Made by a program: the position numbers and the translations under genes. 14,621 bases of DNA from Gammaproteobacteria bacterium (GTDB taxonomy: Bacteria > Pseudomonadota > Gammaproteobacteria > UBA11654): the NCBI GenBank assembly GCA_018672815.1, contig JABHDX010000094.1, positions 1-14,621 on the forward strand, given 5' to 3'. The notes under the pieces are model-generated. The model saw only the letters and a program-made list of their open reading frames with translations. It ran no database searches and was not told where the DNA came from. This document shows positions 7,309-13,350 of the stretch, one piece after another (the stretch's first letter is position 1; each line of letters begins with the position of its first letter).

Positions 7309-8646
7309 ATGAAAATTCAATCAAAACCATCTAATTACTCTCCTGAAGAATTTGGAATAAAATTTGGACCTTGGCAACTAATGCCTGATATTGAAAAGAG
7401 GCATTTATTCACCTTATTTTTTGGAGCTTTTTTTGGCATCGCAACCATGGCTTTTGTTAATGTTTTTGGGCCATATATTTTTGACAATATACTGAATATT
7501 CCTAAATCAGAGCAAGGAAGGTTAGCAGGCAACTTGACTGCAGTACAAGAAATAGTCGTGCTTTCAGTAATTGGCTTCTGCGGTGCTTTGTCTGATCGAG
7601 TTGGTAGGAGATTGGTCTACTCTATCGGTTTTTTAATTTTAGGAATAGGTTATTTCTTATACCCATTGGCTTCTACTTCAACTGAACTAATAATATTTAG
7701 AATGATTGTAGCACTTGGTTGCGCTTGTAATACTGTGATGCTGCCTACTGTAGCTAACGATTATACTCATGAGGTAACTCGGGGTAAGATGATTGCAACT
7801 ACTTCTATTTTTAATGGACTTGGCTTAGTTCTTTTGATTAGTACCTTCAGAAATCTACCGACTGAATTTAGTGAGAGATGGGGATTTGATCCAGTTTGGT
7901 CAGGTATTTATACGTCTTGGTTCGTTGCTGGCTTAGTAGTTTTTGTATCAGCAGTACTATTCTTTAATCTAAAAAAAGGAGCTCCAGCCCAGGTTTCTAA
8001 CAAAGAACCTTACTTTGCAACACTTAAAATTGCTTTCAAGGCAGCTAAAAATCCAAGAATTGCACTGGCCTATACTGCTGGAGTTGTTTCAAGAGGAGAT
8101 TTATCTGTTGTTAGTACTTTTTTTACTTTATGGCTTTATCAGGTAGGAACATCTCAAGGACTCTCAGGACCCGAAGCCATAAAAACGGCAGGCGGGTTTT
8201 ATGTAATGGTGCAAGCATTTGCACTTCCTGGCGCATTTTTAATTAGTACTTTTATAGATAAAATAGATCGCGTGGTCAATCTTGCAATAGCTATGGCTGT
8301 AGCGGCATGTGGCTATTTATATTTAGGCTATATCGACAATCCCTTGAGTAGCCAAATGTACTTTGGCGCTGCCTTACTTGGACTAGGAGAAATTTTTGCT
8401 AATTTATCAGCGATATCTCTCATTGGTAGTGCAGCACCCGCGAAAGGTCGAGGAGCTGTTATTGGAGGCTTTAGTTTTTTTGGAGCACTGGGCATATTTA
8501 TTGTTGCCTTTGTTGGCGGGCGTTTATTTGATTCCATTAGTCCAACTGCACCATTTACAATGGTGGGCATTGCTAATATTGGTTTATTAGTACTTGCTTT
8601 ATTCGTGCTATTTATAGAAAAGAAGAAAAAAAATTCTCAAACATAG
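7309..8646 (+). CDS. Major facilitator superfamily (MFS) transporter
   Basis: This is a twelve-segment secondary transporter of 445 residues in the inner membrane. After a 31-residue hydrophilic N-terminus, hydrophobic segments alternate regularly in two halves, with a basic central loop around 220-250. The MFS motif A is seen between the second and third segments as GALSDRVGRR (92-101), with a weaker counterpart in the second half, STFIDKIDRVVN (313-324). An Arg262-Asp264 pair in SRGDLS lies at the start of the seventh segment and may line the substrate path. Sequence alone does not give the cargo or direction. It is followed 9 bp later by the Tat-exported DUF1838 protein, so uptake or export of that protein's substrate or product is a fair guess. 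ATG 7309 gives a normal family N-terminus. It diverges from the paraoxonase-like gene. Confidence 0.9.
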   Translation: MKIQSKPSNYSPEEFGIKFGPWQLMPDIEKRHLFTLFFGAFFGIATMAFVNVFGPYIFDNILNIPKSEQGRLAGNLTAVQEIVVLSVIGFCGALSDRVGRRLVYSIGFLILGIGYFLYPLASTSTELIIFRMIVALGCACNTVMLPTVANDYTHEVTRGKMIATTSIFNGLGLVLLISTFRNLPTEFSERWGFDPVWSGIYTSWFVAGLVVFVSAVLFFNLKKGAPAQVSNKEPYFATLKIAFKAAKNPRIALAYTAGVVSRGDLSVVSTFFTLWLYQVGTSQGLSGPEAIKTAGGFYVMVQAFALPGAFLISTFIDKIDRVVNLAIAMAVAACGYLYLGYIDNPLSSQMYFGAALLGLGEIFANLSAISLIGSAAPAKGRGAVIGGFSFFGALGIFIVAFVGGRLFDSISPTAPFTMVGIANIGLLVLALFVLFIEKKKKNSQT

Positions 8647-8655
8647 GGGAAAAAA

Positions 8656-9645
8656 ATGAAACGAAGACAATTTTTTAAAAATGTTGGTACTCTAGGCGCT
8701 TTCAGTGCTGGATCTACAGCACTTAGTATGTTCACAGAAAGTGCAAGGGCAGATCTACCATCTGCTTATGGAGGATCTTCGGGTGCTGCCTTAAACGGCC
8801 CATATCTAGATTTAGCTACTGGGGAAGGTAATAAATATGCTTATGCTAGGTTAAATGGAGACTTGAATGAAGCCAATCAGAAATATGGATGGTTTAAGGG
8901 CTATGTTATGGCTATCAGACCGAATAAACCCATATTGGATGTTGTAGGATTTGCAGGTTTTGGTGTTTCACGTTTAGAGCAACAAGCTGATGGGTCTTTT
9001 GCAAAAATTCTTCGTGAGGTTGGTTTTTATACTGATCTTCGCTCTGGCGAGATTCTTGAAGAATTTAAAAACCCCATGACTAATGAATGGGTAGATGTCG
9101 TCCATATAGCTAATGACCCTTTTAATTATGTAATTGAAGACTATTTTCCAGCTCCTCCAAAATTTGGTGATTTAAACCAAGAAGAACCCCCTAGAATTCC
9201 TTTTATATTGCCATGGCAGCAAAGGGGAAATCGTTTGGATATGGAAATTCATATTAATCTTTTTTATCCCAATGCGCTCAATCCAAAAAAATGGGTTAAG
9301 GAATCCTCAGGACCCATGGTTCAAGTATCGGAGGCTTTTGCATATCATATTGATGCTAATCATATGCAAGATAGTACTATGACAACATTGCCCTATAACG
9401 GGACATGGAATAGAGTAACACCATGGCTGCCTTGGTTGCATATGGGTCAAACGCCTGGTCATATGCTCTATAGTGCATTTATGGGCTCAGGTGAAGATTT
9501 AGAGCAGGTACATAGCAGACAGCTTTTAGATTATGTTGAGAAAAATTATAATAAATATTTCACAGCTCCTGAAACTTATGATCCTAAAACACCTAGTCTT
9601 TCTAGCCTAGAACTTTATTCCTTAGAGCAAGAGCCGGCAGAATAA
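8656..9645 (+). CDS. DUF1838 family protein with twin-arginine signal
   Basis: This exported protein belongs to the DUF1838 family, whose function is not established. The leader MKRRQFFKNVG is a textbook Tat motif (RRxFFK), followed by a hydrophobic stretch and an AxA site (A30-R-A32), so the mature protein should start near Asp 33. The mature part of about 297 residues shows family-like blocks: YLDLATGEGNKYAYARLNGD, VGFYTDLRSGEILEEFKNP, VHIANDPFNYV, and several Trp- and Pro-rich stretches towards the C-terminus. Tat export suggests folding or cofactor loading in the cytoplasm, but no cofactor motif is recognisable. A strong ribosome-binding site, AGGGGA, stands 6 bp before the ATG, and the MFS stop lies 9 bp upstream, so the two are surely co-transcribed. 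Family assignment rests on remembered block similarity; the role is unknown. Confidence 0.85.
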   Translation: MKRRQFFKNVGTLGAFSAGSTALSMFTESARADLPSAYGGSSGAALNGPYLDLATGEGNKYAYARLNGDLNEANQKYGWFKGYVMAIRPNKPILDVVGFAGFGVSRLEQQADGSFAKILREVGFYTDLRSGEILEEFKNPMTNEWVDVVHIANDPFNYVIEDYFPAPPKFGDLNQEEPPRIPFILPWQQRGNRLDMEIHINLFYPNALNPKKWVKESSGPMVQVSEAFAYHIDANHMQDSTMTTLPYNGTWNRVTPWLPWLHMGQTPGHMLYSAFMGSGEDLEQVHSRQLLDYVEKNYNKYFTAPETYDPKTPSLSSLELYSLEQEPAE

Positions 9646-9669
9646 ACTCTTTGTTTTATCAGGAAGTTT

Positions 9670-9687
9670 TTTAATTTGCTAATTAAA
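9670..9687. repeat. AT-rich inverted repeat downstream of the DUF1838 gene
   Basis: TTTAATT (9670-9676) and AATTAAA (9681-9687) form perfect 7-bp arms around a TGCT loop, 25 bp after the DUF1838 stop. There is no T-run behind it on the plus strand, so it is at best a weak 3'-end hairpin and could equally be chance in AT-rich DNA. Confidence 0.25.
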
Positions 9688-9720
9688 GCTATTGTTATTC
9701 TAGATAAAATTCGTGCAACT

Positions 9721-9748
9721 TAGACATTTTTTAGTTTCTTGATATAAG
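9721..9748 (+). promoter_or_regulatory. Candidate sigma70 promoter for the TetR-family gene
   Basis: TAGACA (9721-9726, 5 of 6 to TTGACA) and TATAAG (9743-9748, 5 of 6 to TATAAT) are separated by 16 bp. Transcription would start near 9755, giving a leader of about 19 nt to ATG 9774. This argues against the upstream TTG at 9759 as the start codon. Confidence 0.45.
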
Positions 9749-9773
9749 ATTAGATATATTGGATAAAAATAGA

Positions 9774-10448
9774 ATGCCAAAAACAAATTTAAAATTAAAA
9801 ACAAAGCCAAAGTCAAAGTCAAAGAAAAGACTAACACCTAGTGACCGCGAGAAAGAAATAATTGAAGAAGCTGTACAGTTTTTTGCTGAGGTTGGCTTTG
9901 AAGGAAAAACAAGAGACTTAGCAAAACGCATTGGTATTACTCAACCACTTTTATATCGATATTTTCCTAATAAAGAAGATCTAATAGAACGCGTCTATAA
10001 AGAAGTTTTTTTAAATTGGATTAATCCTGAATGGTCTCTAAAAATTAAGGATAGGTCTGTACCACTAGATCAAAGGTTGGTTGATTTTTATCTTTCATAT
10101 GCCACAACAGTTCATCGTTATGAGTGGATAAGAATATATTTTTTCTCGGGTTTAATGGGTAAGCCTCTTAATAGAAGGTATATCAGGTTAGCAGAGGATG
10201 AGTTTTTAAAACCAATATGTGGAGAAATTAGAGTGGAGTGTAATTTACCTGATGTAAAGAAAGTACCAATTACTCCTCTTGAATTAGAGAGATTGTGGGT
10301 GATGCATGGCGGTTTATTCTATTATGCTGTGAGAAAAAATATCTATCATTCAAATGTATTAGCTGACTATGAGGCAATAGTTACTAGTTCTGTAAGAGTA
10401 ATGCTTGAAGGCGCAAAAGCTATTAGTGTAAAAGAATTAGATTTGTAG
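9774..10448 (+). CDS. TetR/AcrR family transcriptional regulator
   Basis: This is a one-component DNA-binding repressor-type regulator, 224 residues from the chosen ATG. An unusually basic N-terminal arm (residues 3-19, alternating Lys: KTNLKLKTKPKSKSKKR) precedes the TetR helix bundle: EIIEEAVQFFAEVGFEGKTRDLAKRI, then the recognition region GITQPLLYRYFPNKEDL (54-70). The remaining 150 residues are the variable ligand-binding and dimerisation domain, rich in aromatic residues, so no ligand can be inferred. The open frame also allows a TTG start at 9759, five codons upstream, but the ATG fits better with the promoter-like pair at 9721-9748. Its neighbours are the DUF1838 gene upstream in the same orientation and the alpha/beta hydrolase convergent 3 bp downstream. 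The regulated genes could be either flanking cluster or itself; symmetric sequences at 13247-13302 and 7281-7296 are candidate operators but nothing links them to this protein. Confidence 0.9.
   Translation: MPKTNLKLKTKPKSKSKKRLTPSDREKEIIEEAVQFFAEVGFEGKTRDLAKRIGITQPLLYRYFPNKEDLIERVYKEVFLNWINPEWSLKIKDRSVPLDQRLVDFYLSYATTVHRYEWIRIYFFSGLMGKPLNRRYIRLAEDEFLKPICGEIRVECNLPDVKKVPITPLELERLWVMHGGLFYYAVRKNIYHSNVLADYEAIVTSSVRVMLEGAKAISVKELDL
9803..9826 (+). repeat. Short hexanucleotide tandem repeat in the TetR gene
   Basis: Four consecutive units, AAAGCC, AAAGTC, AAAGTC and AAAGAA, encode the Lys-Pro/Lys-Ser dipeptides of the basic N-terminal arm. The unit is a multiple of three, so copy-number change would alter arm length without shifting the frame. 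Confidence 0.6.
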
Positions 10449-10451
10449 GGT

Positions 10452-11216
10452 TTATAGTTCTAAAAACTTTTTTAAATGCATTATAAAATCTTTTTGACAC
10501 TCAAGTGGTGATACATGTTGTGCAGGAGATAGCCACTCTACCTTTGTATTTTGAATATTTTCATTAAACCAATGTACTGCCTCCTTGAACAGAATATTAT
10601 CCTGATCACCACACATAATTAATGTATTGGCAACTATCAAGGGAGCATATTTTTCCATTTCACCTAAAGCTAATGCTTCACAGGCTAGTGCATACCCTTC
10701 AGCTGAGATAGAATTGATTGCTGATCTGCAATATTCAATTTCAGCAGAATCTTGTGTTAAAAAATCAGTAGTAAAGAATGCTTCTAAGAGCTTTTCCCGC
10801 ATAACCTTAACACCTCTAGTTCTTGCAATACTTGCTCTTTCTGCCCAATTTTTTTTCCATTCTTCAGAGTACGTTGGTGTGGTGTCTATTAAAACAAGTT
10901 TTTCAACTATTTCAGGATTGTTAGCAGCCAAATGTTGAGCAATCATCCCACCAATTGATAAACCTACAAAGTTAGCTTTTACTATGCCATGTCTTTTCAG
11001 AGACTCAACAAGATCATTTGAGAGATTTTTTATTTCATATGAGTGACTTGGCGGGGGATTATTTCCATGACCTGGTAAGTCATATGATAATGTTTTAGAT
11101 GTTGCTGATAATTCTTCGATACAAAAGTCCCATAACTTATGATCAAGTCCTAATGAATGAATAAAAACAGTTGGCTGACCATTACCACGAATGTGGAAAT
11201 CAATTTCATGAGTCAC
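10452..11216 (-). CDS. Alpha/beta hydrolase (3-oxoadipate enol-lactonase / RutD-like class)
   Basis: This is a serine hydrolase of the alpha/beta fold, 254 residues from GTG 11216. It has the oxyanion-hole motif FIHSLGLDHKLW (18-29), SYDLPGHG (44-51), the nucleophile elbow VGLSIGG with Ser 87, an acid in MCGDQDN (Asp 206 by the usual GxxD rule) and the catalytic His 234 in AQHVSPLE. The HxLGxDxxxW and final HxxxLE patterns are typical of 3-oxoadipate enol-lactonase (PcaD), RutD and related lactone or carbamate hydrolases. The frame stays open to an ATG at 11279, but that would overlap the upstream dehydrogenase by 74 bp. The GTG has a near-perfect AGGAG 6 nt upstream, overlaps that gene by only 11 bp and gives the normal family N-terminus. 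It is the last gene of the LLM-dehydrogenase-hydrolase unit and ends 3 bp from the convergent TetR gene. The substrate is unknown. Confidence 0.88.
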   Translation of the reverse strand: MTHEIDFHIRGNGQPTVFIHSLGLDHKLWDFCIEELSATSKTLSYDLPGHGNNPPPSHSYEIKNLSNDLVESLKRHGIVKANFVGLSIGGMIAQHLAANNPEIVEKLVLIDTTPTYSEEWKKNWAERASIARTRGVKVMREKLLEAFFTTDFLTQDSAEIEYCRSAINSISAEGYALACEALALGEMEKYAPLIVANTLIMCGDQDNILFKEAVHWFNENIQNTKVEWLSPAQHVSPLECQKDFIMHLKKFLEL

Positions 11217-12111
11217 TTTTATCTCCTGTTTTTTGATTAATGCTTTGTAAAATTTCGTAAACAGCTGCTGTATCTTCATCCTCTAAGCCTTTCTCTGAGG
11301 CTGACTTATAAAGTTCTTCTGTGGCAGAAAACAAAGGAGTAGGAATATTATAAAGATTGATAAATTCTCTGATTAAAGCCATGTCTTTTTTCCAGACATT
11401 CATTTTCATGGTTGCTGGTTTGTATTCTCTTTTCATCATCATGGGTGCTCGCAGTTCAAATATCTTAGAAGTACCAGCACCTGAGGAGATCACTTCGAAT
11501 ATTTGATCAAGATTGATGCCAGTTTGTTCAGCCAATAAAATAGCTTCAGCAGATGCTACGTTATGTATAGATACTAAAAAATTCGCTATTAGTTTAATTT
11601 TACTACCGTTACCAAAGTCTCCTACAAAAAAGCAGTCTTTAGAAAAAGAGCTAAAAATTGATTCAATTTCTTTATAGTTTTGTTCATTACCACTAGCATA
11701 AATCACAATATCAGCTTGAGAGGCTTGTTCTCCTGTTCCGCTAATCGGACAATCTAATAAATAAGTACTCAAAGAGTTTAATTTTTCTTTGTTTTTAGTC
11801 TTACAAGCAATACTAAGAGTGCTCATTTCTACGATAGTTTTCACTGTTGAAATATTCATAGAAACTAGTTGATCAATAGTATCGCTGAGTGATTTTTCGC
11901 TTGGTAAACAAGTTATAATGACCTCACAACTATTCAACAACTCTTCGAGGCTTGAACAAATACTCAGTTGTTTTCCATTGTTTTTAATAGATTTTGTTTG
12001 ATCAATATCAAAACCAATAACTTGATTATTGCTTGAAAGTAAGTGTTTTGAAATTGCAGATCCAATAATACCTAAACCAACAACTCCGATTTTAAAAGAT
12101 GTATCTTGCAT
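11206..12111 (-). CDS. NAD(P)-dependent beta-hydroxyacid dehydrogenase (3-hydroxyisobutyrate dehydrogenase family)
   Basis: This enzyme interconverts a 3-hydroxyacid and its semialdehyde (family includes MmsB, GarR, GlxR and related imine reductases). The N-terminal Rossmann domain has VGLGIIGSAI with GxGxxG at 12-17 and an Asp 35 after the second strand (GFDID), more typical of NAD than NADP. STLS (97-100) and DCPISG (120-125) are the substrate-binding signatures, although the usual SGG is SGT. The catalytic motif GNGSKIKLIAN places the key Lys at 173 and Asn at 177. A second Lys occurs in WKKDMAL (240-246). The length of 301 residues is normal. It starts 31 bp after the LLM stop and overlaps the hydrolase by 11 bp, so it is the middle gene of a three-gene unit. 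In that context it could reduce or oxidise a semialdehyde released by the oxygenase and hydrolase. The exact substrate is inference only. Confidence 0.9.
   Translation of the reverse strand: MQDTSFKIGVVGLGIIGSAISKHLLSSNNQVIGFDIDQTKSIKNNGKQLSICSSLEELLNSCEVIITCLPSEKSLSDTIDQLVSMNISTVKTIVEMSTLSIACKTKNKEKLNSLSTYLLDCPISGTGEQASQADIVIYASGNEQNYKEIESIFSSFSKDCFFVGDFGNGSKIKLIANFLVSIHNVASAEAILLAEQTGINLDQIFEVISSGAGTSKIFELRAPMMMKREYKPATMKMNVWKKDMALIREFINLYNIPTPLFSATEELYKSASEKGLEDEDTAAVYEILQSINQKTGDKSDS
11223..11227 (-). promoter_or_regulatory. Ribosome-binding site that decides the hydrolase start
   Basis: AGGAG on the minus strand stands 6 nt before GTG 11216, inside the 3' end of the dehydrogenase gene. 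It is one of the clearest Shine-Dalgarno sequences in a window where most genes have weak or none, and it implies translational coupling of the two genes. Confidence 0.75.
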
Positions 12112-12142
12112 GATAGTGAGCCTAATTCTTTTAGTTTCAATC

Positions 12143-13219
12143 TTATTGATTGAGTTTAGGCATAACTTCCTTTGACATCAACTCCATAGATCTTTTTGAA
12201 AGTTCGGGTTCAACCCAATCGTGAGCTGCATAAACAAGAGTGCCAAAATCACCAGTAATTTCTCTAAAGGATTCAATTTGTTCAACGACGCTATCTACTG
12301 TGCCTGCAATTACCAATGAGTCAAGAACATAGTCAAGGGTCACATCTGAGTCAGACATCTCTCTGTCATGTTTAAATAAATCAGGTCTACCATTCCCAAT
12401 TAGTTTCTTCATTATTTGTTTAAAATAAAAATGATAAGGGCCATCAGGTCCTTTACCATAGCGCTGAGCAGTTTTTTCATCGTCGGCTACGAAAATACTT
12501 TTAGCTACCTTCCAATCTTCAGTTTTTGCTTCATAACCACCCAGTTCACAACCTTTTTGATACATAGGCCAATGAGAAGCCACCCATATGGGTTGAAGGA
12601 AATTCGCTGAAATAGGAGTCCATCCTCTTTGAGCAGCTGCTACCACTCCTTTTGAGAAAGGCGCTACCACAGTAACAACAATAGGTGGATGAGGTTTTTG
12701 AAAAGGCGACACTATAATGCCTTGTCCTGTCTCTTTATCGAGGTTTTTTTCAGTTGTAATATTCCAATATTTACCTTCTAGGTTATATGGAGCCTCTTTG
12801 TCCCAAATATCTAAGATGTGATTGATTGATTCAACAAACATCTCGGTTCTGTCTTTATCTAAATTTCCAAATATTTCAGCATCCGATAAAAGGCCACCTG
12901 GGCTAATACCAAAGATAAATCTACCTTCCAACATATTATCTATCATCGAAACTTGAGCTGCTACTGCTGCTGGGTGAGTACTGGGAAGATTGACAGTTCC
13001 ACTGCCAAGTTTAATTGTTTTTGTAGCATCTATTAAGCTAGCAATGAATATAAGACAGGAAGTAACTGCTTCTGCTTTATCAGTGATATGCTCTCCTATA
13101 AAAGCTTCTTCAAATCCCAATTGATCTGCCAGAATGATAGCTTCTCTGTCTTCTCGTAGAACTTCTGTGTAGTTTCTATCTGGTGGATGCAAGGGCATTG
13201 TAAAAAGTGATAATTTCAT
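12143..13219 (-). CDS. LLM-class flavin-dependent monooxygenase (limonene monooxygenase-like)
   Basis: This is a bacterial-luciferase-like (TIM-barrel) enzyme that would use reduced flavin and O2 to oxidise an organic substrate. The N-terminus MKLSLFTMPLHPPDRN, the segment ADQLGFEEAFIGEH (31-44), KLGSGTVNLPSTHP (70-83, with the conserved HP), DNMLEGRFIFGISPGG (94-109) and LLSDAEIFG (110-118) are characteristic and closest in memory to the LimB (limonene 1,2-monooxygenase) branch rather than to RutA. The length of 358 residues is typical. No flavin reductase gene is visible in the window, so reduced FMN must come from elsewhere. ATG 13219 lacks a clear ribosome-binding site but matches the family N-terminus exactly. 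It is the first gene of the minus-strand unit with the dehydrogenase and hydrolase, and it diverges from the triple-RidA gene. The substrate is unknown. Confidence 0.9.
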   Translation of the reverse strand: MKLSLFTMPLHPPDRNYTEVLREDREAIILADQLGFEEAFIGEHITDKAEAVTSCLIFIASLIDATKTIKLGSGTVNLPSTHPAAVAAQVSMIDNMLEGRFIFGISPGGLLSDAEIFGNLDKDRTEMFVESINHILDIWDKEAPYNLEGKYWNITTEKNLDKETGQGIIVSPFQKPHPPIVVTVVAPFSKGVVAAAQRGWTPISANFLQPIWVASHWPMYQKGCELGGYEAKTEDWKVAKSIFVADDEKTAQRYGKGPDGPYHFYFKQIMKKLIGNGRPDLFKHDREMSDSDVTLDYVLDSLVIAGTVDSVVEQIESFREITGDFGTLVYAAHDWVEPELSKRSMELMSKEVMPKLNQ

Positions 13220-13246
13220 TTTTTATATTTTTAGAGAAGTTTATTT

Positions 13247-13260
13247 ATTGATCAATTGAT
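13247..13260. promoter_or_regulatory. Overlapping palindromes near the LLM transcription start
   Basis: Two perfect 10-bp palindromes overlap here: ATTGATCAAT (13247-13256) and ATCAATTGAT (13251-13260). They sit about where transcription from the minus-strand -10 at 13268-13273 would begin, a usual place for a repressor to bind. The operator role is inferred from symmetry and position only. Confidence 0.35.
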
Positions 13261-13267
13261 AAATAGT

Positions 13268-13273
13268 ATTATA
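13268..13273 (-). promoter_or_regulatory. -10 element for the LLM-dehydrogenase-hydrolase unit
   Basis: On the minus strand this is a perfect TATAAT. The -35 region 17-18 bp upstream (13291-13297) reads GTTAAT/TGTTAA and is weak, so the promoter may need an activator. The leader to ATG 13219 would be about 40 nt. Confidence 0.45.
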
Positions 13274-13286
13274 TCTTGAGGAATTT

Positions 13287-13302
13287 AACAATTAACATTG
13301 TT
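13287..13302. promoter_or_regulatory. Candidate operator AACAAT-N4-ATTGTT
   Basis: Perfect 6-bp arms flank TAAC, overlapping the weak -35 of the LLM unit. Adjacent symmetric elements follow: ATTAA-N6-TTAAT (13291-13306) and ATATT-GTGT-AATAT (13305-13318). Within them the block TAACATTGTTTAA (13293-13305) recurs as TAATATTGTGTAA (13303-13315), 10 bp further, about one helical turn. The region could let one protein act on both divergent genes. High AT content raises the chance background. Confidence 0.4.
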
Positions 13303-13350
13303 TAATATTGTGTAATATCTTTATGGCAATGAATTATCAATGGTGAATTA

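Noticed and set aside
8328..8570. 80-codon minus-strand open frame within the MFS gene
   Set aside because: It is antisense to transmembrane-coding sequence; its composition is the complement of hydrophobic codons and it has no family features.
9759..9773. TTG start giving a five-residue longer TetR protein
   Set aside because: The promoter-like pair at 9721-9748 would leave almost no leader, and the ATG at 9774 is the better codon.
10457..10476. AGTT-CTAAA-AACT followed by six T residues after the TetR gene as an intrinsic terminator
   Set aside because: The stem has only four pairs, mostly A-T, too weak to call a terminator, and it lies within the 3' coding end of the hydrolase.
10627..10938. 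103-codon plus-strand open frame opposite the hydrolase gene
   Set aside because: It is an antisense shadow of a well-supported alpha/beta hydrolase and has no recognisable domain.
13323..13346. Seven-codon upstream open frame (MAMNYQW) ending 4 bp before the triple-RidA start
   Set aside because: It has no ribosome-binding site and no regulatory codon pattern; its last bases simply provide the GGTGA that serves the real start at 13351.
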